DNA of 64,000 bases, taken from NCBI RefSeq assembly GCF_021183825.1, contig NZ_CP089211.1, forward strand, positions 4,694,501-4,758,500. Reading direction: 5' to 3'. Each line of letters begins with the position of its first letter. Position 1 is the stretch's first letter. The notes beneath the pieces were generated by a model. That model searched no databases, was not told the DNA's origin, and worked only from the letters and a program-made list of their open reading frames with translations. Below, piece after piece: positions 30,892-40,055 of the stretch. This DNA comes from Sinomicrobium kalidii (GTDB lineage: Bacteria > Bacteroidota > Bacteroidia > Flavobacteriales > Flavobacteriaceae). Made by a program: the position numbers and the translations under genes.

Positions 30892-30971
30892 TGTCACCTC
30901 GAGCGCAGTCGAGAGGTCCCGCTTTGTTACTGATGTTCCTGCAAAGACCATTCGAATTCAGCAGGAACATC
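30892..30971. repeat. Family B repeat plus 11-bp inverted repeat
   Basis: TGTCACCTCGAGCGCAGTCG (family B, 30,892 on) is followed by the perfect inverted pair GATGTTCCTGC (30,932-30,942) and GCAGGAACATC (30,961-30,971). The element fills the gap before the GH140-like gene. Confidence 0.75.
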
Positions 30972-31013
30972 CGGGAGGCATCAAAATTAATGCTGTAATA
31001 AACCACGGATAAA

Positions 31014-32453
31014 ATGAATAAAAAACATAGCTGTACATATCCATTACTTGTAGCGCTGCTGATAGTAACCCTCTTGTCGTGCAAAAGAGAAAAAAAACAG
31101 GAAGCGGCAACAGACAATGCGGAAACAAAAGAAGAAACCAGGGCCATTACCCGGTTAAAGATCTCGGATAACCACCGCTATTTCACCACCGAAGACGGAA
31201 AACCCTTCTTCTGGCTGGGCGATACCGCCTGGCTGCTGTTCAACAAACTGAAGCGCGAAGAAGCCGACGCCTATCTCGAAGACCGTAAGGAAAAAGGGTT
31301 CAATGTCATACAGGTAATGACCTTACATTCCCTCGACGCCGTTAATGTATATGGCGATACCGCATTGGTAAAAGAAAATGTGGCGGAACCCGTAACCACG
31401 CCAGGAAACCGTTTTGAGAACGAAAAGGAATACGATTTCTGGGACCATGTGGACTACATTGTGGAAAGTGCCGGAAAGAAAGGGCTGTACATGGCCCTGG
31501 TGCCCGTCTGGGGTTCCAATGTGAAGTCCGGGAAGGTAAGCGAGGAAGAAGCCCGGGAATACGCCCGTTTCCTGGCCGGGCGCTATAAAGACCGGAGTAA
31601 CGTCATCTGGCTCAACGGAGGCGATACCTTCGGCAATGAATATACCGAAGTGTGGAATACCCTCGGAAAGACCCTGAAAGAAAATAACCCGGAAAAACTG
31701 GTCACCTTCCATCCCCGGGGCCGGACACAGTCGTCCGACTGGTTTCACGACGAATCGTGGATGGATTTCAATATGTTCCAGTCCGGGCACAGGCGGTACG
31801 ACCAGGACGACAGCGAAAAAGGCTTCGGAGAAGATAACTGGCGTTACGTGGAAGTCGATTACAACCTGGACCCTGTAAAACCCACGCTGGACGGCGAACC
31901 CTCCTATGAAGGCATCCCCCAGGGCCTGCACGACACCACCCAGCCCTTCTGGAAAGCCAGGGACGTCAGGCGGTATGCCTACTGGTCGGTGTTCGCCGGG
32001 GCGGCCGGGTTTACCTACGGGCACAGTTCCGTCATGCAGATGCACCGTCCGGTAGACGAGGGATCGGCCTACGGGAACAAAAAATACTGGACCGATGCCA
32101 TTGACGATCCCGGTGCCGGGCAGATGAAATACATCAGACAGCTCATGCTGAAATACCCCTATTTCGAACGCATTCCCGATCAGTCACTCATAGCCGGTCA
32201 GGGTGAAAAATACGATTACCAGACAGCGACAAGAGGAGAGGACTACGCCCTGGTATACACCTATAACGGAAGAAATATCACGGTAAACATGGGAAAAATA
32301 CAGGGCAATGAAGTGGAAGCCTCCTGGTTCGATCCCCGTAACGGAAATACGGAAAAGATAGGAACATTCCCGAACAAAGGAAAACAGGAATTCGATCCCC
32401 CCGGCGAAAAAGAAGAAGGAAACGACTGGATACTCATTTTAACCTCGGTTTAA
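31014..32453 (+). CDS. GH140-like (DUF4038) apiosidase-type glycosidase, lipoprotein
   Basis: The lipoprotein signal ends at TLLSC (Cys ~23). The body is a DUF4038-type TIM barrel: KPFFWLGDTAWLLFNKL, GFNVIQVMTLHSL, WDHVDYIVESAGKKGLYMAL, ARFLAGRYKDRSNVIWLNGG. Candidate catalytic acids are Asp204 (LNGGDTFGNEY) and Glu295 (LDGEPSYEG), similar in spacing to the pair reported for the Bacteroides apiosidase. The C-terminal ~90 residues form the small beta-sandwich usually called a collagen-binding-like domain of putative glycosidases. The known GH140 cleaves apiose from rhamnogalacturonan II, which fits this PUL, but DUF4038 proteins are diverse. Confidence 0.82.
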   Translation: MNKKHSCTYPLLVALLIVTLLSCKREKKQEAATDNAETKEETRAITRLKISDNHRYFTTEDGKPFFWLGDTAWLLFNKLKREEADAYLEDRKEKGFNVIQVMTLHSLDAVNVYGDTALVKENVAEPVTTPGNRFENEKEYDFWDHVDYIVESAGKKGLYMALVPVWGSNVKSGKVSEEEAREYARFLAGRYKDRSNVIWLNGGDTFGNEYTEVWNTLGKTLKENNPEKLVTFHPRGRTQSSDWFHDESWMDFNMFQSGHRRYDQDDSEKGFGEDNWRYVEVDYNLDPVKPTLDGEPSYEGIPQGLHDTTQPFWKARDVRRYAYWSVFAGAAGFTYGHSSVMQMHRPVDEGSAYGNKKYWTDAIDDPGAGQMKYIRQLMLKYPYFERIPDQSLIAGQGEKYDYQTATRGEDYALVYTYNGRNITVNMGKIQGNEVEASWFDPRNGNTEKIGTFPNKGKQEFDPPGEKEEGNDWILILTSV

Positions 32454-32466
32454 ATTTGATAATTGG

Positions 32467-32482
32467 CCAATGTGCCAATGTG
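32467..32482. repeat. Tandem CCAATGTG x2
   Basis: Two perfect direct copies of CCAATGTG lie just after the GH140-like gene, next to TTTGATAATTGG and TGATAATGAG. This is a short low-complexity element of the kind scattered in flavobacterial intergenic DNA. Confidence 0.6.
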
Positions 32483-32544
32483 ATAATGAGTCGATATGAT
32501 ATCCTGAACTCAGCCGAAGTTAATGTATAAAAGATGAAAAATTT

Positions 32545-32647
32545 CTCCCCTTTAGGGGAGATGCCGCAGGCAGAGGGGTGTCCCCACGTCAGCTATAAAA
32601 TCATAAAAGTTGACTTTCCCCGGAGATGTCGAAGACAGAGGGAGAGC
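32545..32647. repeat. Two family A repeats in tandem, the second degenerate
   Basis: Copy 1 (32,545-32,585) has the intact hairpin CTCCCCTTTAGGGGAG followed by ATGCCGCAGGCAGAGGGGTG. Copy 2 (32,616-32,647) is decayed: TTTCCCCGGAGATGTCGAAG, then ACAGAGGGAG. The gap 32,454-32,694 contains only these repeats and an A-rich leader. Confidence 0.78.
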
Positions 32648-32694
32648 GAAAGAAAAAACACCATAAAAAAAAACAAAAAACCACCTGATACCGA

Positions 32695-35418
32695 ATGAAC
32701 CGACCGATATACAGCCTGTTACTACTGTTATTCCTCTTTTCCTGCACCACGGGAAAAGACGATGAAATATACATCTTCACTTCCTTCCGTGAACCCGCAA
32801 CAGACGGGCTTTACCTGGCCTATAGCACAGACGGCTACCACTGGGAAGACCTTGGCGGCCCCTACCTGGAACCCGGAGTGGGCAAAAGCGGTATTATGCG
32901 CGACCCATCCATAACCCAAGGTCCCGACGGCACCTATCACATGGTTTGGACCACCGACTGGAAAGGTGGTAGCGGCTTCGGATATGCCAGTTCCGAAGAC
33001 CTGGTGCACTGGTCCGAACAAAAGTTCATCCCGGTTATGGAACACGAGCCCGAGACCGTAAATGTCTGGGCGCCCGAACTGTTTTACGACGATGAAGAAG
33101 ACCGTTTTATCATCATCTGGGCATCCACCATACCGCACCGCTTTGAAAAAGGAGAGGAAGCAGAAGACAACAACCACCGCATGTATTATGTGACCACGAA
33201 GGATTTCCGGAGTTTCTCAGAAACAAAACTCTTTCTCGACCCCGGTTTCAGCGTTATAGATGCCGTGATCGTAAAGCGGAAGAAAGACGATTATGCTCTT
33301 GTACTCAAAGACAATACCCGCCCCATGCGCAACCTGAAAGTGGCCTTTGGCAAATCACCTCTGGGGCCTTTCGAAAATATTTCCGAACCTTTTACGGGAT
33401 TCCTTACCGAAGGCCCCACAGTATTGAAAAAAGACGGGAAATGGCTGATCTATTTTGACAATTATAAGGACAAGAACTATGGCGCGGTACGTACTTCGGA
33501 TTTCAGGACATTTGAAGGTATAAACGATAAAATAAGCCTTCCCGAAGGCCACAAACACGGAACCATAAGCACCGTATCTGCGGAAGTACTGGAAACACTG
33601 AAGGCGAAGAGCAGGGAGATAAGGAAAGCACAGGATACCGTACACTACACAGGCAAAACGCTGTCCAATATCGATTATCACCACGGGCAGTTAAGTCCTG
33701 CGGTAGGTGTACACGCCCGGCAGATCATGCGGGCCAGCAGGGAACACCCGGAAACGGCCGACAGTTTTGGCTGGACCTACAATCACGCCCCCAATATGGC
33801 TTACTGGAACAATACTTACTTCGTACAATACCTGAGCGATCCGGTAAGTGAACACGTACCGCCCGGCCAGACGCTTTTGATGACATCGGAAAACGGGAAG
33901 GACTGGAGCAAACCCGAAGTCCTTTTCCCCGTATACCGTATACCCGACGGATGGAAAAAAGAAGGCCGCGAGGGTGTGGCCAAAAATCTCGACGCCGTAA
34001 TGCACCAGCGCATGGGGTTCTATGTCGCCTCAGACGGAAGGTTGTTAACCCTGGCCTACTACGGTATTGCCATGGACGAAAAGGACGATCCCAACGACGG
34101 TAAAGGCATCGGAAGAGCAGTGCGGGAGATCTATAAGGACGGAAGTTTTGGCCCTATTTATTTTATCCGCTACAATAAGACCTGGGATCAGTCCAAATCA
34201 GAATTTCCCTTTTATAAGGAAAGTGAGGACAAAGGATTTGTAAAAGCCTGTGACGAACTCCTGTCGAAACCCCTGATGATGCAGCAATGGGTGGAGGAAG
34301 CTGACAGGGACGATCCGCTTATCCCGCTTAAAAAACAGTTTAAGGCCTTCAGTTATTATCATCTTGATGACGGCAGGGTCGTGGGCCTCTGGAAACACGC
34401 ACTCACTTCCATAAGTAAGGACGGAGGAAAAAGCTGGGAATACCATCCCGTCCGCGCCCCCGGTTTTGTAAACAGCAATGCCAAGATATGGGGACAAAAA
34501 ACCTCCGACGGCAGGTTCGCCACAGTATACAACCCGTCCGAATACCGCTGGCCACTTGGTATATCCACAAGTGACGACGGGCTGACGTATAAAGACCTCT
34601 TACTGGTTCATGGTGAAATAAGTACCATGCGCTACGGCGGGAACTACAAGTCCTACGGCCCGCAGTACGTCCGGGGTATCCTGGAAGGTAACGGCACACC
34701 CCCCGGCGGAGACCTTTGGGTGACCTACAGCATGAACAAGGAAGATATCTGGGTAGCCTCCGTACCTGTCCCCGTTACCGGAAAGGTGGAAAAACACGCC
34801 AATGACGTTTTTGACCAACTGCCCGACGGGGAAGAACTGAAACGCTGGAATATTTACGATCTTGTACAGGCGCCCGTAAGGATAGAAAAAAGAGAAGGCA
34901 ACAAAAAGTGGCTTGCCCTGAAAGACAAGGACCCGTTCGACTACGCCCGGGCGGAACGGGTGATCCCGTCCACAAAAAAACTGAAGGCCTCCTTTACCGT
35001 ACAGCCAGCACAAAACCATCACGGCATATTGCAGGTGGAATTTCAGAACAGGAAAGGACTGCCTGCGGTCCGGCTTATTTTCGACCGGGACGGTATTTTA
35101 AAACTAAAGGCCGGGGCACGCTTTAAAAAATTGCTTGAATACGAAGCCGGGAAAGACTATCACATCGAAATAAAACTCGACGTAGCTACGCGATCCTATG
35201 CCATGAAGATCAACGGAGAAGAAAAACACACACGTATTTTCTATGCCCCGGTGAGCGCCTTTGAACGCATCATGTTCCGTACCGGCGAGCAGCGTCATTT
35301 CCCCACTCCGGACACTCCGGCCGATAATTACGACGACCTGCCCGCTACCGGGAAACAGATCCCGGAAGCTGCATTTTATATAGGTTCATTGATTACGGAA
35401 GATTATGGAAGAAATTAA
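32695..35418 (+). CDS. Double beta-propeller fusion: GH43-like + sialidase-fold domain + jelly-roll, lipoprotein
   Basis: The lipoprotein signal ends at LFSC (about Cys17). Residues ~22-305 are a GH43-like propeller with a candidate base Asp70 (MRDPSIT) and acid Glu239 (LTEGPTV), plus NVWAPELFYDDEEDRFI. Residues ~320-705 form a second propeller rich in Asp-box-like turns (SENGKDWSKPE, SKDGGKSWEYHP, STSDDGLTYKD), as in exo-sialidase-fold proteins. The last ~200 residues are a concanavalin-like jelly-roll (GILQVEFQNRKGLPAVRLIFD). GH43 enzymes release arabinose, xylose or galactose; the activity of the second propeller is unknown. Two different catalytic folds in one chain may act in sequence on a branched side chain. 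No sign of a frameshift joins them. Confidence 0.78.
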   Translation: MNRPIYSLLLLLFLFSCTTGKDDEIYIFTSFREPATDGLYLAYSTDGYHWEDLGGPYLEPGVGKSGIMRDPSITQGPDGTYHMVWTTDWKGGSGFGYASSEDLVHWSEQKFIPVMEHEPETVNVWAPELFYDDEEDRFIIIWASTIPHRFEKGEEAEDNNHRMYYVTTKDFRSFSETKLFLDPGFSVIDAVIVKRKKDDYALVLKDNTRPMRNLKVAFGKSPLGPFENISEPFTGFLTEGPTVLKKDGKWLIYFDNYKDKNYGAVRTSDFRTFEGINDKISLPEGHKHGTISTVSAEVLETLKAKSREIRKAQDTVHYTGKTLSNIDYHHGQLSPAVGVHARQIMRASREHPETADSFGWTYNHAPNMAYWNNTYFVQYLSDPVSEHVPPGQTLLMTSENGKDWSKPEVLFPVYRIPDGWKKEGREGVAKNLDAVMHQRMGFYVASDGRLLTLAYYGIAMDEKDDPNDGKGIGRAVREIYKDGSFGPIYFIRYNKTWDQSKSEFPFYKESEDKGFVKACDELLSKPLMMQQWVEEADRDDPLIPLKKQFKAFSYYHLDDGRVVGLWKHALTSISKDGGKSWEYHPVRAPGFVNSNAKIWGQKTSDGRFATVYNPSEYRWPLGISTSDDGLTYKDLLLVHGEISTMRYGGNYKSYGPQYVRGILEGNGTPPGGDLWVTYSMNKEDIWVASVPVPVTGKVEKHANDVFDQLPDGEELKRWNIYDLVQAPVRIEKREGNKKWLALKDKDPFDYARAERVIPSTKKLKASFTVQPAQNHHGILQVEFQNRKGLPAVRLIFDRDGILKLKAGARFKKLLEYEAGKDYHIEIKLDVATRSYAMKINGEEKHTRIFYAPVSAFERIMFRTGEQRHFPTPDTPADNYDDLPATGKQIPEAAFYIGSLITEDYGRN

Positions 35419-35433
35419 TAAATAGTAATGCCC

Positions 35434-35502
35434 CTGTCACCCCGAGCGCAGTCGAGGGGTCTCGGTTGAGCGAAGCGTTTCGATTGCGCTCCGAACTGAC
35501 AG
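35434..35502. repeat. Family B repeat, two facing imperfect copies
   Basis: The element is bounded by CTGTCA (35,434) and TGACAG (35,497-35,502). The left half is CTGTCACCCCGAGCGCAGTC and the right half is its imperfect reverse (GATTGCGCTCCGAACTGACAG, from about 35,482). It fills the gap before the first GH78 gene. Confidence 0.8.
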
Positions 35503-35511
35503 TATAGATTA

Positions 35512-38391
35512 ATGAAAACATTTTACAGACATATTATCACATGGATATCACTCATTCTTCTTATTTCAGGATGCAGTGAAAATAAGCGCATTCCCATAAA
35601 GGCAGTTCACCTGACCTGTGAAGCAGCGGTCAACCCCGTGGGCATAACTGCAGAACAACCGCGATTGGGCTGGCAACTGGAATCGGAAGGATATAATATA
35701 CAACAGGAAACTTACCATATACAGGTAGCTTCGTCAAAAGCCGGACTCCGGGAAGGAGAAGCCGATATCTGGGACAGCAGGGAAGTGGGATCCGGGGAAA
35801 GCCAGTGGATTTCCTATAAAGGAAAGGCACTGAAAAGAGGGAAAAGGTATTTCTGGAAGGTTCGTGTAACCGACAATCACGGAAATACTTCGCCCTGGAG
35901 CGAAATAAACTCATGGTTTACGGCCCCCGGAAAAGAAGAACTCGATGCCCGGTGGATCGGGGCCATCCGCAGGGAAAACAGCCACCTGCCCGAAGGAAGG
36001 AAATACCATACCCCGACCTTCAAACGCGAAAAAAGGGACTCCATCATTGCCGCCGCCGACTCCATGTCATACAGGAGCATCATGTTGCGAAAGGCATTTT
36101 CTGCACGAAAAAAGATAAAACATGCTATGGTTTTCATAAGTGGATTGGGGCAATACGAACTCACTGTCAATGGGGAGAAAATAGGTGACAGTGAGTTCGC
36201 CCCTTTATGGTCTGATTATGATAAAACCGTGTATTACAACATTTATGATGTCAAAGATAAGCTAAATCAGGGAGAGAACGCTATCGGCGTAATGCTGGGC
36301 AACGGCATGTACAATACGCTGGGAGGACGCTATTCCAAATTCTTTGTGAGTTTTGGCCCGCCCACACTCTTCCTGAAAATGAAAATACAATACGAAGACG
36401 GGACGGAAGAGACCGTCCGTTCCGACAGTTCCTGGAAATATGCCCGTAGTCCTGTGGTATTCAACAGTATTTTCGGAGGGGAAGATTACGATGCCAGGCT
36501 CGAACAGCCAGGATGGGACCGTCCCGGGTTTGAGGATAGCAAATGGAAACCCGTAGTGGTACAGGAATCCCCGAAAGGAAAATTAAGAGCACAGACCGCT
36601 CCGCCTGTAAAAACTTTAGAAGAATATACGGTTAAACATACCGATGAACCCCGGCCCGGAACATACGTCCTTGACATGGGGCAGAACCTCTCCGGTTTTC
36701 CCGCGATAAAAGTAAAAGGCAAAAAAGGACAGACCATCCGGATATGGGTAGGCGAATCATTAAAGGACGACGGTACCGTGGCACAGGGCGGCTCCGGGAA
36801 ACCCTATTATTACGAATACACGCTTAAAGGCAGGGAAGAAGAGACCTGGCAGCCGCGGTTCAGTTATTACGGTTTTCAGTACATTCAGTTGGAAGGTGCA
36901 AATTACAGGGAAGTTAAAGATAAAAACCGGCCCGTTGTATCGGAAGTCAAATCCCTTTTTGTCTATAATTCCGCCGGGAATGCCGGGAGTTTTGAATGTT
37001 CCAATGATATTTTTAACCGCACCCATGAATTGATAAATAATGCCGTAAAAAGCAATTTTCACAGCGTGTTTACCGACTGCCCGCACCGGGAAAAGCTCGG
37101 CTGGCTTGAAGAGACCCATCTTAACGGCCCCGGCCTGCTTTACAATTACCGGCTGCAAAATTTTATTCCCAAGATCATGCAGGATATAGCCGATGCCCAG
37201 CGGGAGAATGGCCTCATCCCCAATATCGCTCCCGAGTATATCGTCTTTGGTGGGGATTTCACGGATTCCCCCGAATGGGGAGTGGCCGGGGTGGTCCTGC
37301 CGTGGATGTATTATGAATATTACGGCGATCCGTCCCTCATAGAAAAATACTACGATGTGATGAAAAAGTATGTGGATTACCTGACCTCCACATCCGAAAA
37401 CCACATTGTATCTCACGGCCTCGGCGACTGGTACGACTATGGCGAGCACCCGGCGGGATATTCGAAGAACAGTCCCATAGCCCTCTCGGCTACATCTCAT
37501 TATTTTATGGGAGCAAAACTGGTAGCCAAAGCAGCCCGCCTGCTGGATAAAAAAGAAGACGTATCAAAATATGAAACCCTGACGGAAAACATCCGGGCAG
37601 CTTTTAACCGGGAATTTTTCGATAAAGAGACCAGACAATACGGTACCGGAAGCCAGTTCAGCAATGCCGTCCCCCTGTTTATGGAGATCACAGAACCCGA
37701 ATACAGGGATGCGGTATTGGACAATCTTCTCGCAGATATAAAGAAAAGAGGATACCGCCTTACCACCGGGGACGTGGGAAATCGTTATCTTTATCAGGTA
37801 CTCGCAAGAAATGGTCAAAACGACATTATGTATAAATTACACAACCATTACGATACCCCCGGTTATGGTTTCCAGATCAAGTTCGGGTTGACCACTCTCA
37901 CCGAGCAGTGGGACCCGCGTAAAGGCAATTCCCTCAACCACTTTATGATGGGCCAGATCGAAGAATGGTTCTACCAGAGCCTGGCCGGGATTGTCCCTGA
38001 TAAGCAAAACCCCGGGTTCAGACATTTTTTCCTTCAGCCCCGGACAGTGGGAGATATGACTCATGTCAAAGCCTCTTACAAATCCGTTTACGGCAACATA
38101 CGTTCCGAATGGAGCAAGGAAGGAGACAAGCTGAGGTTTACGTTTGAGATCCCCGCCAATACCACGGCCACGATAAAACTTCCGGTCAGTAAAAACGCTG
38201 AGGTTGTATTGAACGGTAAGGCCTTGAACAATTCAGACCTGGTACCGGATATCGAAAAAGACAGTAAATCCCCCGTTTTCAGACTGGGATCGGGAATTTA
38301 TAAAATAGAATGTAATAACGGTCACCCCGAGCGCAGTCGAGGGGTCGGCGGTAAAGACACCCCGACTGTACAGAAGGAGAAGAATGATTAA
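35512..38391 (+). CDS. GH78 alpha-L-rhamnosidase, lipoprotein, with repeat-derived C-terminus
   Basis: The lipoprotein signal ends at LISGC (about Cys21). Domains follow the GH78 order: an N-terminal FN3-like domain (LTCEAAVNPVGI, PRLGWQLESEG), a jelly-roll (FISGLGQYELTVNGEKIGDS), an Ig-like linker, then the (alpha/alpha)6 barrel with the rhamnosidase motif FTDCPHREKLGWLEETH, and a C-terminal beta-sandwich. Here the acidic residues follow the DCP-HRE spacing, one residue shorter than in the second GH78 of the locus. It should release terminal alpha-L-rhamnose. The natural end is probably near GSGIYKIEC; from about residue 937 the chain (GHPERSRGV...) is encoded by a family B repeat and runs ~20 residues to a chance stop. 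Confidence 0.93.
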   Translation: MKTFYRHIITWISLILLISGCSENKRIPIKAVHLTCEAAVNPVGITAEQPRLGWQLESEGYNIQQETYHIQVASSKAGLREGEADIWDSREVGSGESQWISYKGKALKRGKRYFWKVRVTDNHGNTSPWSEINSWFTAPGKEELDARWIGAIRRENSHLPEGRKYHTPTFKREKRDSIIAAADSMSYRSIMLRKAFSARKKIKHAMVFISGLGQYELTVNGEKIGDSEFAPLWSDYDKTVYYNIYDVKDKLNQGENAIGVMLGNGMYNTLGGRYSKFFVSFGPPTLFLKMKIQYEDGTEETVRSDSSWKYARSPVVFNSIFGGEDYDARLEQPGWDRPGFEDSKWKPVVVQESPKGKLRAQTAPPVKTLEEYTVKHTDEPRPGTYVLDMGQNLSGFPAIKVKGKKGQTIRIWVGESLKDDGTVAQGGSGKPYYYEYTLKGREEETWQPRFSYYGFQYIQLEGANYREVKDKNRPVVSEVKSLFVYNSAGNAGSFECSNDIFNRTHELINNAVKSNFHSVFTDCPHREKLGWLEETHLNGPGLLYNYRLQNFIPKIMQDIADAQRENGLIPNIAPEYIVFGGDFTDSPEWGVAGVVLPWMYYEYYGDPSLIEKYYDVMKKYVDYLTSTSENHIVSHGLGDWYDYGEHPAGYSKNSPIALSATSHYFMGAKLVAKAARLLDKKEDVSKYETLTENIRAAFNREFFDKETRQYGTGSQFSNAVPLFMEITEPEYRDAVLDNLLADIKKRGYRLTTGDVGNRYLYQVLARNGQNDIMYKLHNHYDTPGYGFQIKFGLTTLTEQWDPRKGNSLNHFMMGQIEEWFYQSLAGIVPDKQNPGFRHFFLQPRTVGDMTHVKASYKSVYGNIRSEWSKEGDKLRFTFEIPANTTATIKLPVSKNAEVVLNGKALNNSDLVPDIEKDSKSPVFRLGSGIYKIECNNGHPERSRGVGGKDTPTVQKEKND
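38321..38346. repeat. Family B repeat inside the 3' end of the GH78 gene
   Basis: GTCACCCCGAGCGCAGTCGA plus GGGGTC is a standard family B copy but lies in frame within the rhamnosidase coding region, translated as GHPERSRGV. It shows that this element enters coding sequence. Confidence 0.88.
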
Positions 38392-38431
38392 AAGTGTCAA
38401 TGTCACTTTGGTAAGTCATAAATTGTAGCAA

Positions 38432-39925
38432 ATGCAACATATAGAAAACAATAAATACTCTTCGGAAAATACGAAGCCGATACTCTCCCTCCCTCCCGAT
38501 AGCTATCGGGAGAAGGGAGGGCCGGGGAGGGATGTCATAATGTTCCTGTTAGCTCTAACTTTCTGTTGTACCCCGGCCTTATCCCAAAACTCCGACACCC
38601 GCTACAATAAACCCGTAACCCAAACCATCCGTAAAATAGAACGCATCTTCGGAATAAAGGTTGAGGACAAAAAAGACCTGCTGAAAGACAAGACCCTGGA
38701 TTATGCCGACTGGCGCATCCGCTACGGCAATCCCGAAATATCACTGACCAATATCCTGGCCCCGTTCGACCTTACGTTTTTCAAGGAATCCGATTCCGTG
38801 TACACCATAAGAAAATTCGAATACCCGCGGCGTTACCCGAAGATCGGGAAAGAACGGCTAAGTTACCTCGAAACCCTTTACAACGACCGGGAAAGCTGGG
38901 AGCAGCGAAGGGGTTCCCTGAAAAATTGTATGAACAGCGTGCTTTGGCTCGACAAGGCCCCGCCCGCACCCGGAACAAAACCCATACTCACTGAAAAGCG
39001 CATATACAAAGGTTACAGCGTGGAGAACATAGGCCTGGAGATCCTGCCCGGCGTTTTTGCCACGGGGTCCGTATATAAACCCTACCCGCTGAAAGGAAAA
39101 CACCCGGTGATCGTATGCCCTAACGGACACTTCAGTGAGGGAAGGTACAGGGAAAGCCAGCAGGTACGAAGCGCTACCCTGGCCAGAATGGGCGCTATAG
39201 TGGTCGGTTACGACCTGTTCGGATGGGGAGAGTCCGAACTGCAATTCCCCGGTTACCACTGGAACAGTATTGCAGCCACCGTACAGGTGCTGGACGGCAT
39301 GCGTCTGCTGGATTACCTCCTGTCGTTGCCCGAAGCCGATCCCGACCGCATAGCCGTTACCGGGGGATCGGGAGGAGGATCGCATACCCTGTTCCTCACC
39401 GCACTGGACGATCGCGTAACCGTATCGGCCCCTGTTGTTATGGTCTCTTCACATTTTTCAGGAGGCTGTCCGTGCGAGAGCGGCCAGCCCGTCCATCTTT
39501 GCGGCGACGGGACCAACAACGCCGAGATCGCAGCCATGGCAGCCCCCCGCCCGCAACTCATCGTTTCCGACGGCAAGGACTGGACCCGTACCGTGGCCGA
39601 CCTGGAATATCCTTTTGTCCGGCGCATTTACGGCTTTTATGACAAAGAAAACAGGGTGAAGAACGCCCATTTTCCCGGTGAGGGACACGATTACGGTACT
39701 TCAAAAAGAATGGCCGTATACCGTTTTATGGCAGAACACCTGGGGCTGGATATAAACAAGGTAAAAAACAAAGAAGGAGAGATCGACGAATCCGGCTGTA
39801 AGATAGAAGATGAGAACACCCTGAAAGTATTCGGGAACAAAGGAGAAAAACTCCCGCCCCGTGCTTTAAAAGACATTGACAAACTATACGAACTTTTTGG
39901 TGAAAAGAACATGAAAACAAAATAA
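38432..39925 (+). CDS. STN-like domain + alpha/beta-hydrolase esterase (CE19-like pectin esterase candidate)
   Basis: The alpha/beta-hydrolase domain (about residues 165-455 from this start) has the nucleophile Ser313 in TGGSGGGSH and the His419 in GEGHDYG, with an acidic residue in LIVSDGKDW, and a Cys-rich loop SGGCPCESG. Family CE19, founded by the pectin methylesterase of the Bacteroides rhamnogalacturonan-II locus, has such an architecture, so a methyl- or acetyl-esterase of pectin is likely. Residues ~62-127 (QTIRKIERIFGIKVEDKKD, FDLTFFKESDSVYTIRKF) resemble a short STN/secretin-type domain. The start is uncertain: the ATG at 38,432 would put a repeat-encoded segment ahead of the signal peptide, whereas the ATG at 38,540 begins it directly (MFLLALTFCCTPALSQ) with GGAGG about 9 bases upstream. 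Confidence 0.78.
   Translation: MQHIENNKYSSENTKPILSLPPDSYREKGGPGRDVIMFLLALTFCCTPALSQNSDTRYNKPVTQTIRKIERIFGIKVEDKKDLLKDKTLDYADWRIRYGNPEISLTNILAPFDLTFFKESDSVYTIRKFEYPRRYPKIGKERLSYLETLYNDRESWEQRRGSLKNCMNSVLWLDKAPPAPGTKPILTEKRIYKGYSVENIGLEILPGVFATGSVYKPYPLKGKHPVIVCPNGHFSEGRYRESQQVRSATLARMGAIVVGYDLFGWGESELQFPGYHWNSIAATVQVLDGMRLLDYLLSLPEADPDRIAVTGGSGGGSHTLFLTALDDRVTVSAPVVMVSSHFSGGCPCESGQPVHLCGDGTNNAEIAAMAAPRPQLIVSDGKDWTRTVADLEYPFVRRIYGFYDKENRVKNAHFPGEGHDYGTSKRMAVYRFMAEHLGLDINKVKNKEGEIDESGCKIEDENTLKVFGNKGEKLPPRALKDIDKLYELFGEKNMKTK
38484..38532. repeat. Palindromic repeat with TCCCGATAGCTATCGGGA core at the esterase 5' end
   Basis: The perfect 18-bp palindrome 38,494-38,511 is flanked by CTCCCTC and GAAGGGAGGGCCGGGGAGG. 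It overlaps the 5' region of the esterase frame, and its right end supplies the GGAGG that could serve as ribosome binding site for the start at 38,540. An imperfect copy of the core is at about 2163-2180. Confidence 0.8.
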
Positions 39926-39955
39926 GCGATAAAAAGAGATAAAAAGAAGAATCTT

Positions 39956-40021
39956 CTCCCCTCCAGGGGAGATGCTGCGGTTACTGAGCGTAGCCGAAGT
40001 AAAGACAGAGGGGTGTCCCCC
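39956..40021. repeat. Family A repeat interrupted by a nested GAGC..GAAG repeat
   Basis: The hairpin CTCCCCTCCAGGGGAG (39,956-39,971) is intact, but the following ATGC..CAGAGGGGTGTCCCC part is split by GGTTACTGAGCGTAGCCGAA. The interrupting sequence belongs to the same class that sits in the loop of the copy at 27,581, at a different insertion point. Confidence 0.78.
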
Positions 40022-40055
40022 GAAGAAATAACAATCAAAAACCCATAAAAAACCA

